DNA of 64,000 nucleotides, taken from Spinacia oleracea. Lineage: Eukaryota > Streptophyta > Magnoliopsida > Caryophyllales > Amaranthaceae. A program made the position numbers and the translations under genes. The notes under the pieces were generated by a model. That model did not search any database, was not told the origin of the DNA, and saw nothing but the letters and a program-made list of their open reading frames with translations. The DNA lies in assembly GCF_020520425.1 (NCBI RefSeq), contig NC_079489.1:19802001-19866000 (forward strand). Direction: 5' to 3'. Positions 23,201 to 35,121 of the stretch are shown one piece after another (position 1 is the first letter of the stretch; each line of letters begins with the position of its first letter).

Positions 23201-25273
23201 TAGATTATTATATGAATGAAATCTATGTATGGTTTGATTATTAACTTCAAATTATTAATTGTTTTCAAATTAAAAATTGTGAATTAGTGATTTTGAATTG
23301 TTTCTTGATTTGTGAAAATTGTTTGAGGATTTTTGAAAGGTTAAACATTTTTCTTGATTTTAATATGATGATGGATTTGTTCAAGTGGTGTTTGAAATAG
23401 TTTGTTTGGTTTTGATGAGTTATAAATCTTTATTTGAAAATACATTGTTTTCTTTAAAAATAAATTTGATTAAATAAAAGGAGGATTGTTGGTTTATCAT
23501 ATGGTTGGAATTGGATGGTCTTTCATGACATTATTGTACTTTTATAAAGTCTCAAGGTGGAATGGATTTCATGGAACTTTTATGTTCATACGCATCACTT
23601 GTTGTGTAAGTCGAGGGTCACTTGTTGACTATTATTTGGTTAGTACCCCAATGTATAGATTTGTGATGGAATACTAGCTTGGGGGTGTGCACATTTAGGA
23701 AGGAAGAGGAGATAAGAAGAGGTTTTTTGATTTCCATATTCTAATTGAAATCTATTTTTTTTTGAAAGTTTCTACTTTTGGAATATTGTTATATTTGGAA
23801 AGTTTATATATTTGGAATATTTCTTTTCATGGAATGTTTCTACTTTTCGAAAGTTTCTATTTTGGGAATCTTAATTCTTGAAATGCTTATACCTTTGAAA
23901 AGTTACTATTTATGGGAAGTTACTTTTTATGGAAAGTTACTATTTATGGAAAGTTTCTAATTTGGAAAATGAATCTTCTCTGATTTCAATTAAGAAAGTT
24001 TGAATTAAATGGTTTGTGAAAGTATGTTCAACTAAATATAAATGTTTTACATGTCTTGCATATATTCGTACTTAGCTTTTGCTAACCCGTATTTTCTATT
24101 TGTTTTGGCTTGACCCTGTTCACCTTTTGGTGATCAGTTTTCAGGAACTTGATGTGATGATGTGACATGCTTGCATACGGGATTAATGGAGAGTTCACTA
24201 GTTAGGATTTATTTTTCTAAGTTGGTTTCATTTGTGAGTTCAGATTTTAGTATTTTAATTTCAAGGGTTTATTCAATATACACTATTATTATTTCGATTA
24301 TTATTATTCAATAAAAAAAAAGTATTGAGTTATTCCGCTGCATTAGTTGAGTTAATTAGCCTTTAACGTAATCACGTGGCGGTAATACTCCTAAGTTTCT
24401 CTCAAGGTTGGTTTTATTAAATTAAATGTTGGTTTTAAAAAGAGAGAAATTTGGGGTGTTACAAGGGTAGGCGTCAGCTTTAGACAAATAGCGCGGCCGG
24501 CGGTTCCACCTAGAAAGACGTCTAGAAAGAGAGAGGTCTTCCATTCGAACAATAGACCACTTCTTCCTCCACCAAACCCAACTAGAAGTCTTACCCACCA
24601 CCGTCTTATATCCCCGACGGTTGTAAAGGGTGAACCACCCCTGGGGAGAACGAGAAGAAGGGGCAATGACTACGAGACGAAGAAAAGTAGGAAAGGAAGG
24701 GGTGACGCCGCTCAAAGCACACTTGGCAATAAAACCAAAAACGTTTGCCCAGGAATTAGGCGTCAATTGAGCAAGGCCAATGTCATACCCCTCCAAAACG
24801 TCCATCCCAAAGGGGTGCAAAGGAAATCTAGGACCCAACCTAAAGGCAGCAGTATAAACAGCTACCTCTCCCTGGGAGAGTTGGTCCACGGAGTCATGGG
24901 ATCGAGGGCTCCTAAGACTAAAACCTGGGGGCAGAAGCAGAAAACGCTCAAAGTCACGTCCCTGCTCCCTCAGGTACCTCAGCCATTTCATGCCGGGAAA
25001 GATATCTGACGGAAATAGATTGACGTCCTCCTTCCCCTGGACCATAGGAGGAAGGTTTTTTGCAAACTCCTCGTCTGAAGAGCTAGAGGAGTCATCTTCA
25101 AAATCCTCGCGTGGAACGCGGGGACGGCAAGCCACATTCTTCCTTCTTCTAGGAGAATGTGCCGTTCTTATGGCCCCGTCTCCTGTATTACGGGAGGAAC
25201 GGACTCCACTCCTACTTCCTTGGGACGGGTTCGAAAAAGGAACCCTATCGTCCCCTCTCGCGGTGCAGCCCAT
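20240..25273 (-). pseudogene. Antisense six-exon gene of the Tat element (putative gypsy-type transposon domain), split by a solo LTR
   Basis: Minus-strand coding blocks are 24464-25273, 21898-22069, 21655-21815, 21194-21572, 20930-21114 and 20240-20851. The first two are one exon split by the solo LTR; the four remaining junctions are GT-AG introns with matching phases. The lengths total 2319 bases, 773 codons including the stop, so the frame was intact before the insertion. Order: Ser/Asp-rich N-terminus; a globular region (residues about 90-330, with SQGEVAVYTAAFRLG and GWFTLYNRRGYKT) resembling Pfam Transposase_28; a Lys/Ala/Glu-rich linker; a long coiled coil (HKDQIENHEQYAEKTARL onward); an acidic tail. 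Its role in the element's life cycle is unknown. No catalytic motif is visible. Confidence 0.7.
22075..24463 (+). mobile_element. 2.4-kb solo LTR of a Ty3-gypsy chromovirus-like element
   Basis: It starts TGTAATACCCCATATTTTTA and ends GGGGTGTTACA, with the 5-bp target duplication AGGGT at 22070-22074 and 24464-24468. No gag or pol is present, so it is a solo LTR. It interrupts the first exon of the antisense gene; removing it with one AGGGT copy restores the reading frame. Confidence 0.9.
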
Positions 25274-25751
25274 GCACGCACGTTGGCTGTTTGTCTAATT
25301 CGAGCCATGCCATCCTGCATAAGGGACAGGACGTCTGACTTTAGCAAAACAATGAAAGAGATGGGCGTCATAACCCCCAAGACGCCTCCACAGAACACTA
25401 TAAACAATAAACAAGAGAGGTCCCACAAGCATACAAAAAACAAAGTTTTGATAGAGAACTTACCAGAAAATGATCAAACCGATGAGAAGTCTTGACAAAT
25501 CCTCTAAACCCTCAAGAACACTGGACAACGAATCCAAGAACACTCAAGCGCAAGCACAAGCAGATCTTTGGCAGGACGAAATTTGCTTTCTCTCTCTAAG
25601 AAAATTGCTATGAAGTAACAAAAGAAAAATGAAAGAGGAACTGAAGCTTTTAAAGGAAAATCTAAGCTTTGAAAAGCCCTCACACGTGGCGCTCCCTCCG
25701 ATCAAGCAGCCTACCCCACAGGGACAAGGGGCATCCTCCTTGAGGGGCAAA
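25274..25751 (+). other. Upstream region of the antisense gene and polypurine tract of the Tat element
   Basis: No coding frame is supported. The last bases, TTGAGGGGCAAA, are a polypurine tract touching the 3' LTR. On the minus strand this interval is where the antisense gene's promoter and 5' leader should lie. Confidence 0.6.
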
Positions 25752-25970
25752 TGATGTGGCCTAAAAGAATGCCACCTGACTGTACTATCAAAGCCCAGAA
25801 AAAAGGCCCAAAAGCCTGCTTGCGGGCTTTTCTCAACTTCACAGGGCCAAGGCCCAAACGATTAAAGAGGCGCACTTGGTCCAAACCAAGCCTCCAAAAA
25901 CTTAGCAGGACACGTGTCCTGATCTTGCATAAACACCCAATCATGCAGGACCAGTTCCCGAGAAACCCTA

Positions 25971-26215
25971 CACTAGTAGAAAAAACCCCTGTTGCAACCC
26001 ACTTGTTGCAGCGTACATGTATTAATACGCTTCAACAACCAGTCGGTCAACGCGGGTCAAACCATTTAAATGGTTGTTGCAGCGTACAATTTAATTGTTC
26101 CCTGCAAAAGTGTTTGTTGCAGCGTACATTTTAAAAGCCCCCTGCAATAGCCCGTTTTTATCGCAGCGTACATTTAAAAGCCCCCTGCAATAACCCGGAT
26201 AAAAAAAAAAAAGCT
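25971..26215 (+). repeat. Left CACTA end with sub-terminal GTTGCAGCGTACA repeats
   Basis: After the terminal repeat, GCAGCGTACA occurs at about 26009, 26075, 26120 and 26163, three of them preceded by TTGTTG. CCCCTGCAATA phrases lie between them. Confidence 0.85.
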
Positions 26216-28142
26216 GCAATGTTGGTTGAATAATACGGAGTAATTCAAAACAATTAAGCATCTCAAATTTTCAGCTCTCGCGCTCAACTCCCTTTTTCTT
26301 CCCTTAGCTTTCCCTGCGTCGCCCCCTCAAAAAAAAAACCATTCCTGCGTCATCAATCGAGCTTCCTCGTAGAGTCGTCGTTGGTTCTGGCCTCCTCGCC
26401 AGTCGCCGGTGGGTCTCTTTTCTCGCCTCCTCTCCAGGTGCCGTTTTGTTCAATTCGTTTTTTTGAGTTTTGTGCTTCGTTTTAGGTTTTGTTCAATTTG
26501 TTTGTTCAATTCGTTTTAGGGTTTGTTCTATTCGTTTGTTCAATTCGTTTTTAGGGTTCAATTCGTTTGTTCAATTCGTTTTTAGGGTTTGTTCAATTCG
26601 TTTGTTCAATTCGGTTTTAGGGTTTGTTCATAGATAAAGATGGGGTGGTGTTGGAATTAGAAAATGGTGGTTGTGGTGGTGGCGGTCGTGGTGGGGTGGA
26701 GCAGGGGAGGTGGGTTGACTGTTGTTAATTGCATTGTACTATTGAAATGTGATTTTTGAAGGGCTACTTTGAGAGAAGTTGTGGTCTTTGAGGAAATCTG
26801 TCCTTCATGATTCCTTTTTCTCCTAAAAAAATGTTTTTATGTATGCATCATCAAATGTTTTCATCCAGGTTTGATAATACGTGCATAAATTTCATTGATA
26901 TTGTCTAAAAATAATCTAGAGAAGATATTAAAGAGCTTCTTCAAACTAAAGTATGTCATCCTATTATGGTGATTTTCTTCTGTCCTTGTTGATTCGGTGT
27001 TATTCGTTTGATTTTCTGCTTTTGTGATTTTGAGGTTTAGGTTTTATGTTGTAGATTGTCAAACTTGTGTTATGACTAGGCTTTCATTGATTTTCGATTT
27101 TTTCTTTACTATTTTGATTTGCAACTTACGGCTCATGATTCTGCTTTGTTAGTGTTTGTTGAATTTTCTCCTTAATTTTGCAAATTTGTAAGTATTTTAA
27201 CACATACGTTGAATTAAGAAGATTTTCATAATTGGATAACCTGATAGAGATTGACATAATCAGATTATATAATTGTTGGTGTTCTTTGTTTGGCAATTTG
27301 GGTACTGTTTTTAATTTTTTATACATTTCAGCTATTGCAATGCCAATTTTACTAGGAGTTGACTTCCTTGAATTGGCTGCAATTTGCAATTTGTAGTTGG
27401 GTTAAAATGGGCGTTTGTGTAGTTTGGAACTGGTGCTGGGACTTGTCCTTTTTTATGTACAGCACCATATAAGCTATTTCTATCAGTTTTCCGTGCTTCT
27501 CTATTTGTTGCCCGAAAATTGCTACTTTGATCTGGGTTAAACTATGTTACTTTGTGAAATGAGCATTTGGGTTCAGTAAAAATACGCAAAGACCAATCCG
27601 ATTGTCAAGTTCAGTCATTGAGGATTGTGTACCATGTACAGTACCAAATTCATCTTTCTATGTTCTGACATTTTTTAAGCATATACACTAAATCGGCCAC
27701 TTTGTTTATGTGATGCTATTTGTACCATTAACTTATAATTAATGCATAATGCTTAGTGGGCCATTCACAAATAGGATTTATAGTTGAAAAACTCTCATTA
27801 GCCTTAGTCTTCACACTAACTACTTTACTAGGTTATCACTTGAAAGTGTGAACCAATTTACTGTGGTCATTTTTTAATAACAGATAAGTTGACATCCTTT
27901 GATCATTGTTTTACATTTGTTCTGTTCAGACTTCAGAGTGTTCCTTAATTAGTTTTCTTGAGATAAAAAGTGAATGAGGAGGTTGCTTGAGTTTGACCTT
28001 GGTCATATTATGCTCTCTTTAATAGTTAAACCTAAGATGGGAACAAAATTGCAATTAAGGATTTACTCAGAGTTGGGTACATGATCCTAAAGAGAAACCT
28101 TGGCCATTTACAGTTAAACTTAACGTGGCCAAGATTCATATA
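26216..28142. other. CACTA interior, no gene; TTCAATTCGTTT minisatellite at 26446-26632
   Basis: 26280-26440 is CT-rich and looks like a captured 5' leader. A 19-35 bp repeat built from TTCAATTCGTTT and TAGGGTTTG follows. The rest is AT-rich and intron-like, consistent with upstream introns of the captured methyltransferase gene, but no upstream exon was identified. Confidence 0.5.
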
Positions 28143-28377
28143 ATCCCTCCATTTAATTTAATTTACACTCCCGTCTTTTCATCAAAATCAAGGGTCCCAT
28201 TACCCGTACAATTTTGGGAGAGAGAAAAGGTAAGGTGGGATAATGACATGCATAAAGTTATTTATGTGAGAGTAAAGCGGTGGCCTCCAAAACTAGTAGT
28301 TAAAAGTGAGTAGATTGTAAAAAACGTTCAAAAAAGGAAAGTGCGTCTTTTTTATAATAAAAAAAACCCGGAGGGAG
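28143..28377. mobile_element. Stowaway MITE inside the CACTA element
   Basis: The ends ATCCCTCCATTTAATTTAA and ...CCCGGAGGGAG are inverted-repeat Stowaway tips, flanked by TA at 28141-28142 and 28378-28379. Confidence 0.75.
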
Positions 28378-28778
28378 TATTATTTGAGTGCCCAAGGTTT
28401 TTTGGTTTTGCTCAAGGATCTCTGTAATAATATGTAGAGTTGGTTTTTTGGTTGTGCTGAAGAATTCAATAGTCGTTTTAGGTACGCTGAAATGATGTTC
28501 AGCTTCATTTTTGAAATTAACTTGCTATCACAAGCTCAGTACCTCTTTCCAATTATAATATACTAAATCAAATTGACATGTTAAACTCTACACTTTTGTC
28601 TGACTTTGTTGCGTTTATTGTAATGGTAAGACTGCATGCATTTGATCCTCTTTCACCCTGCCACATGTGTGAGCTTCTTTAGAGGCACTGGAGTTGTGTT
28701 GATTTTGATGTGTAGAGAACTGTACACATAATATTTCTACTGCAGGTAATGATTGATTATCTTATTTCTATATTTCAG

Positions 28779-29830
28779 ATTCCATGAGTTCCTTAAGCTA
28801 GCTAATGAAATAGGAAACATAACTAGACAAGAAGCTGTCAGGATGGTAAGTTATTTTGCAAGTTTGCAAGTACCAGACTCTCCCATTACATAATATAAAT
28901 AGCCCACACTTTTCTAGTGAAACTTCAACTGTTTGTAAATCCTGAAATATACTGGGAAAATAATTCAGGAATGTAAGTTAGTTTGTAAATCTGCAGTCAA
29001 AGTTTGACCATGAAAAGTGTAGATGTATAGATGTCTTTTACTTGTAAACAGAGGGAGACAGTATATGAATTAAAATGATTTTGTTGCCACTTTTAAACAG
29101 GTACCTCCTCTTTTCCTGGATGTACATCCAAACCATTTTGTACTCGACAGTACATGGTGATATTATAAAGCATCTTTATATCCTTCTGAAAGAGTTTTAA
29201 ATTGTCATCTTAGTAGGCCTTCAGTTTACTTAGACATCATTTGGGAAAGAAGTTGTTAGCCTTTTGTTTATTGTTATAAAAATCTGCACTTACAGTTTCT
29301 TTGGTTGCTTTTTGATGATATCTATCTTCTTCGCATTGTGTGCGGCCCCAGGATCAAAAACTTTACAGTTACTTGAGATTATTCATCGTACGAATGAAAC
29401 TGGGTCCTTACCAAGTGGACTGGTAATTAGTTATTTAGCTCTATGTCTCTGAATATGTCTCCTTTCTGTTTCATTATGTATTAGTGTAAATTCATTTGGT
29501 TTTGCATTCTGTTATGAGTTTTCATAAACATTCTGGAATGTTCGACATTACAACTGCTTATGTCCATCTAACGGTGGTCATTTTCTGTGTAGGTTGTTGC
29601 AAATGATGTTGATCTGCAAAGAAGCAATCTTCTGATCCACCAAACAAAGCGAATGTGCACTGCCAATTTGATGGTCACCAATCATGAAGCATTGGATTTC
29701 CCTGGCTATCGGCTCAGAAAATTTCACCACAATTCTTCAGACATTCAGTCTGAAAAAGGCCTGAGTATAAATCAGCTTTACTTTGGTCGTGTCTTATATG
29801 AGTTTTTCATGGCATGGATTTATCAGGTAC
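28779..29830 (+). pseudogene. Captured fragment of an NSUN2/TRM4-type RNA cytosine-5 methyltransferase gene
   Basis: Four exon-like blocks encode consecutive parts of the enzyme: 28779-28845 (FLKLANEIGNITRQEAVRM), 29101-29155 (VPPLFLDVHPNHFVLD), 29337-29422 (CAAPGSKTLQLLEIIH, the SAM-binding loop) and 29593-about 29790 (VVANDVDLQRSNLLIHQTKR, ending near FGRVLYE). Introns are retained, so this was a DNA-level capture. The acceptor before the third block reads GCAT instead of GCAG (29333-29336). The frame breaks before the Pro-Cys catalytic loop, and the N- and C-terminal parts are absent. The family methylates tRNA and mRNA cytosines; this copy cannot. Confidence 0.8.
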
Positions 29831-30235
29831 ACTGCCTTTGAACACGTCATCCATGGATACTGTTATTGGTGTCTCCAAAGTACGCGACTTTCCTGCTGCT
29901 CCACTGCTGAAATGTTTAGAATTCAGAAGCCAAGATGGAAGAATTCTGATTCATTTGACTGAACTTTCTGGTGATCGACCTTCCGAAAATGTAATATATT
30001 TTGGAATTGCTAAATTGATATAAATATTGATAGTTTATGACTTTGCGTATGTTCACCTGTCCTGGCTGTCCATTTAATCCTGATAGATACTTCTGGCAAT
30101 CTGCAGATTCTTTCTTCTCTGCAGCGGAAGATACTTGTAGCGGGATTCTTGAAACCAGAAGCTGGCCAGAAGCTGGCCAGAAGCAACCTGATGCTTTTTC
30201 AGGAGTTCAGTCTATACAAGTTAGTGCCCTACCTT
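29831..30235 (+). pseudogene. Unidentified coding-like fragments after the methyltransferase piece
   Basis: A plus-strand frame at about 29823-29990 reads LPLNTSSMDTVIGVSK and then LIHLTELSGDRPSEN. Another, near 30120-30220, reads ILVAGFLKPEAGQKL with a duplicated AGAAGCTGGCC. Neither is recognised with confidence. They may be a second captured gene or rearranged parts of the first. Confidence 0.35.
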
Positions 30236-30360
30236 TGTTGTTAATTACATAGCTCCTTCATTAATCTTCAGTTCATTCCGAACAATTCCTATTGGAGTTT
30301 CTCTGTGGGATCTTTCTGAATTTTGGTTCAAACAATTGAATTTTGGTTCTTTGAAATATT

Positions 30361-30520
30361 GAGTCAAATTGACTTGTTAAACAATTGCAGACTATATATT
30401 TGGTTCAAACAATTGAATCAAATTGACTTGTTAAACAATTGCAGACTATATATTTGGTTCAAACAATTGAATCAAATTGACTTGTTAAACAATTGCAGAC
30501 TATATATTTGGAATATTGAG
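30361..30520 (+). repeat. 54-bp tandem repeat, three copies
   Basis: GACTTGTTAAACAATTGCAG recurs at 30371, 30425 and 30479, an exact 54-base spacing with almost no divergence, so the expansion is recent. Each unit contains a TTGCAG splice-acceptor-like string. Confidence 0.9.
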
Positions 30521-30728
30521 GCTATCAGGTAAGAATTTACTCGTCGTACTTTTAGTTTTCAATCCGCCTTAAGCTATGCCTGAACACAAAATTTCATGAA
30601 GATTCGAAATTAAGGGAATTCTTGGGACATTATGTGACATGTAAATCACTTTATATATCTCAGTTACGCTTTGAGTAATGTTTTTTGTAGAAACCTTACT
30701 TTTTTTGCTGCTGCTGGGAAGTTAGTAT

Positions 30729-31046
30729 TTGCCATTGTCCGTTAGCAATCTTAGGAAAATGACAGATCTTGGTTTATCTGAAAACAATTTGTCTCGTGAA
30801 ATCTCCCCACATTTCCTTACCAATTGGACTGAGTTTATTTCCTTGCAATTCCAGAACAATAACAATAATTTCAGTGGGATTATTCCAACAGAAACAGAGC
30901 AACTGTCAAAACTTCAGATTCTTTATCTTTACAATACCAGTTTCACTGGAACTATACCCTCTGAGATAGGAAGACTACATGACCTGACACAGCTTGACCT
31001 TTCAACCAATATACTTTCCGTATCTATTCCTTCAATTAATCCATGA
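30729..31046 (+). pseudogene. Captured fragment of an LRR receptor-kinase gene
   Basis: An open frame of about 100 codons encodes four plant-type leucine-rich repeats: LRKMTDLGLSENNLS, a WTEFISLQFQNN unit, LSKLQILYLYNTSFTGTIP and LHDLTQLDLSTN. The NNFSGIIPTE and GTIPSEIG strings match the extracellular repeats of receptor-like kinases. No signal peptide, transmembrane segment or kinase domain is present, and the frame ends abruptly. Several consensus Gly residues are changed (for example SREISP, where SGEISP is usual), consistent with a decaying passenger. Confidence 0.8.
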
Positions 31047-31078
31047 CCAGCCGTACAAATTAAGTTGCAATTCGAAGT

Positions 31079-31414
31079 CGTTATAGGTCATATTTAGGCT
31101 AAAATGAGGCATTTGCGCTCCCAACTTTGAACTAAAGAACCTAAAGACTCATTTTAAACTTACGAAATGTTTTATATGATTAGTTTTAACTTTGTAGGAC
31201 TCATTCCAATCAATTTGTGCACATTTAAGGCTCTTTGTGTCGTTATAGGAAATATTTAGGCTAAAATGACATTTTCGCTCCCAACTTTGAACTTAAGAAC
31301 CTAAGGACTCATTTTAAACTTATTATATGATTAATATGCTTGGTTTTAAGTTTCTAAGACTTATTCTAATATATTTATGCACATTCAATGCTTGTTTGAT
31401 CGTTATAGGTCACA
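31079..31414 (+). repeat. ~160-bp tandem repeat, two copies plus a partial third
   Basis: CGTTATAGG starts units at 31079, 31241 and 31401. Each unit contains ATATTTAGGCTAAAATGA and CGCTCCCAACTTTGAAC. The third is cut off after 14 bases by the start of the Helitron, which therefore inserted into a pre-existing array. Confidence 0.8.
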
Positions 31415-32109
31415 TCTATATACTATACTAAAAGAGAGGAACTCAATGTGGTGATGACAAATGTCACCACATGATTGGTCCTCTCTATTAATATTAAAAA
31501 TAAATCTAAAAAAAAAACTAAGCATAAAATATTTTACAAATCAATGTAAAATCGCACATAGTGTTAGACTTCCTGGAAAAAAGGGCTTACAAATATATTT
31601 ATTTTAAAAATAAAGCAACAAATATTTCACAACAATATAATATCTCCCGATCTAATGTTAAGTTTCTAGAAAAAACGGCTGATAAAAATGTTAAAAAAAT
31701 AATTAAAGCAACAAATATTTTGTAACAAAATAATATCACGCATCACACAGCAAAACTTCCAGAAAAAATATACAACCCAACCTAAATATATGCAGCTGCC
31801 ATATTTTACATCCGCACTCTCCTATTTTTTAGGCTATAACAATGGAAACACAAAAAGCATAATATTAATTTTACATAGTTGTTTAACCGTATTAAAAGAG
31901 AATCTAATATTCTATTTCACATGCCTATTATTCTATATTTTAGGCTATAATCAAGGAAACAACCAAGAACATAATATTAATCTTATTATATTTCAACGAT
32001 TACACTCATTCCATTCCAAACGGAATTTTAAAATATCTATGAAATCTTCATCAGCGTATATTTATCTCAGCATCAAATATTTTGGAGATGAAACTTATAT
32101 TTACACTAA

Positions 32110-34872
32110 TATAAACCTGGTCCACGCTAACTTAGCGTGGACCAGGGCAACAAAGTAATTTGTATGGGCAATATGTGTAACTGTCATGTGACAGTTATTT
32201 TATGATTTTAAATAGTAACTATATGCGTATTACAGTAACTATGTGTTTTAAAGAGTTACTATGTGTTTTGTAGAGTTTCAATGCGATTTGTGCTAGTCTA
32301 GTTTATATACGTTTTAAACTTTTTTATTTTTCAAAATTTCAGATATACATTCTGTTCATTTCTCTTTCATTTATCTCTCTTCATTTTCTCTCTATGCTTT
32401 TCAAAATTTAGCCCAAATTTCTAGGTTTTGTTCGATTTTCTTCGTAATTATCTTATAATTCTTATAATTGGATCTATTAGATGAGGAAAAATTGGAGGAA
32501 GTAGTAGATCAAGAAGGAGGTTCGTCGTTGCCGAAATCGAATCGAAGAATTTGCGCTCGTCTACAAATCTTCGCAAGAATTTTTAGATATCGCATCTCGG
32601 TTTGTTGTTTTTTTAAAGAATTTTAAGTCTATTTTTATTTAAAATTGAAAATATTTGTTGTTTTGGAGGAATTAATGTTTGTGTTTACCGAAATATCGTT
32701 TTCACTTCGCGAATTCGATCAGTGACTTCACGATTTTAAATAGTAACTATATGAGTAATACAATAACTATATGGATTAAAGAGGTACTATGTAATTTTAA
32801 TGGTTACTATATGTGTATAATAGTTACTATATTATTTTAATGGTTACTATATGTGTAAAATAGTTACTATATGTGTACAATAGTTATTATTTTGTTGAGT
32901 GATTTGAAATGTTTGTTGTTTTGTTGAAATTAGGGTTAGTGTTTCACATAGTTAGTATATAAATGATATAGTCACCTTTAATTTATGTTGCGAAATAGTG
33001 TTTTTAATAGTCACTGGAATGTTCGTTGTGTTTATGTTAGTAGTAGTTTTTAGAGTAACTATATTTTTAAAAAAAGTTACTATAACTTTAAAATAATAAC
33101 TATATATGTGTTTAAAATAGTTACTATATTTTTTAGAAAGTTATTATAAGTTTAAAACAGTAACTATGTGTTTAAGATAGTTATTATGTTATGAACAGTT
33201 TATAGTGACTTTTTGATAAATAAAAGTTACTATACGATTACATTATGTACTATGTTATTTAGAGTATGTTTTTGTCCGCTTCATAGATATAGTTACTATA
33301 TGATTATAATGGTTACTATATGTGTACAATATATAGTTACTATATTATAATAATAGTCACTATATGGTTTATATAGTTACTATATATTTGAAATAGGTAC
33401 TATGTTTATTTTATCATGATTTGTTACCATATGTTTATTTTCTTCAATAGTTACTATATTATTTATATAGTAATTATATGTTTGAAATATGTATTATGTT
33501 TATTTTATCATGATTTGTTACCATATGTTTATTTTCTTCAATAGTTATTGTATGATTTATGTAGTTATTATATGTTTGAAATAGGTACTATGTCAGTTTA
33601 TTATGTTATGTGCATGTTTTTTATGTTTATTCTACATTTTTAGTGATGTAGTTACTATATTATGGATCGAGTTACTATATTATTATCACACCACCTATGT
33701 CTACAACTTTGTGACTAAATGACCATCAATGATATTTATAGGTACTATATCTTGTATTATAGTAACTATATGTTTGGTATAGTTTTTTATGTATATTATA
33801 ATGTTATTTTTATGTTGTTTGTTTTCCTCTATGTTATTAGTATAAGAGTTACTATGTTATGCTCACAATAACTATATGATCATAACAATAACTATATCTG
33901 CAACCCTACTCATATATGACTATCATTAATATTAAGAGATATTATATCATGTATAATAGTAACTATATATTTTTAATAGTTACTATGTTATCATTTTGTT
34001 CTTTTTATGTTTTTTTTTGTCTCTATGTTATTAGTAATAAGAGTGACTATATTATTATGACAGTAACTATATGACTACAACAATAACTATATTTGCATTT
34101 CTGCGAATATCTTACCATCATTAATTCTAAGAGTTACTGTAAGATGCATAATAGAAACTATATGTTTTACATAGTTACTATGTCATTTTTTCACACTTAA
34201 ATGTTAAATTATTAACTTAGTTTATATATCTATTAATTCAGAAATACAAAGATGATCATCTAGAATTGAATTCGTGCAAAGAATAACTTCTGCAAGGAAA
34301 ACAAAAGCAGGATCGAAGAAGAAGAAGAAAATTCTGACAACAATGAAAACCAAGGACGTGGTAAAGGAAGGAGAGGACCCGGGCGTGGAAGGAGAGGACG
34401 TGCTACTATATTTTTGAAAGAGTTAATAGTAACTATAGAATAGAAAGAGTTACTATATGATATAGAAGAGTAACTATTTCTGTACGATAAATATTTACTA
34501 TATGATATAAAGCAGTCAATATCTTTGTGTATACATTATTAAGTAATTGAATTCTTATCAAAATGACATCAAAAAGTTATTGTATGACTATTAGAGTAAT
34601 TATACTACATACAAGTACAACTATATCAACTTAACAGTTACTATATGATCTTTGCAGTAACTATGTCGCATATATTAATAATTATATTGTTAAAATTTAC
34701 TGTATGACTAGTAGAGTAACTATATTGCATATAAGTAAACTATATAAACGTAAGAGTTACTATATAGGCCGCGAATTTTTTGGTTCACATTGCTTGTCCA
34801 TGTCATCTTTAAAAGCTGTAAAATACCTAAAATATCCTGGTCCACACTAATAGTAGCGTGGACCTGGTCTAT
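32110..34872. repeat. 2.7-kb hairpin-bounded block of GTTACTATATG-type motifs
   Basis: Dozens of copies of AGTTACTATATG and its complement-like partner AGTAACTATATG, irregularly spaced, fill about 32205-34760. Each side ends in a palindrome: CTGGTCCACGCTAA with its complement at 32113-32145, and CTGGTCCACACTA/TAGCGTGGACC at 34839-34870. The two palindromes are inverted copies of each other. A short basic coding-like island (about 34240-34400, AAGAAGAAGAAG and GGAAGGAGAGGAC) lies near the right end. It may be a foldback-type element inserted in the Helitron. No target duplication was established. Confidence 0.6.
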
Positions 34873-35121
34873 GCAAGTGGAATTGTGAAACTTATACGGC
34901 ATCTTTGCTTTTTTTCAATTCACCTTCTGCAATATATAAGGTATGAAATATCAGAGGTTTATTATAACATATATTTAATCATAATTCACTACCAAGCAAA
35001 TAATATATTCCATAATATATTAATCGACAAAAATACGACATTATGGCCCTATATAAATGAATTACGGCTTCGGGTTAAATTATCAGTTTCTACGTAACTA
35101 TTATCTATTATTCTAAATATC

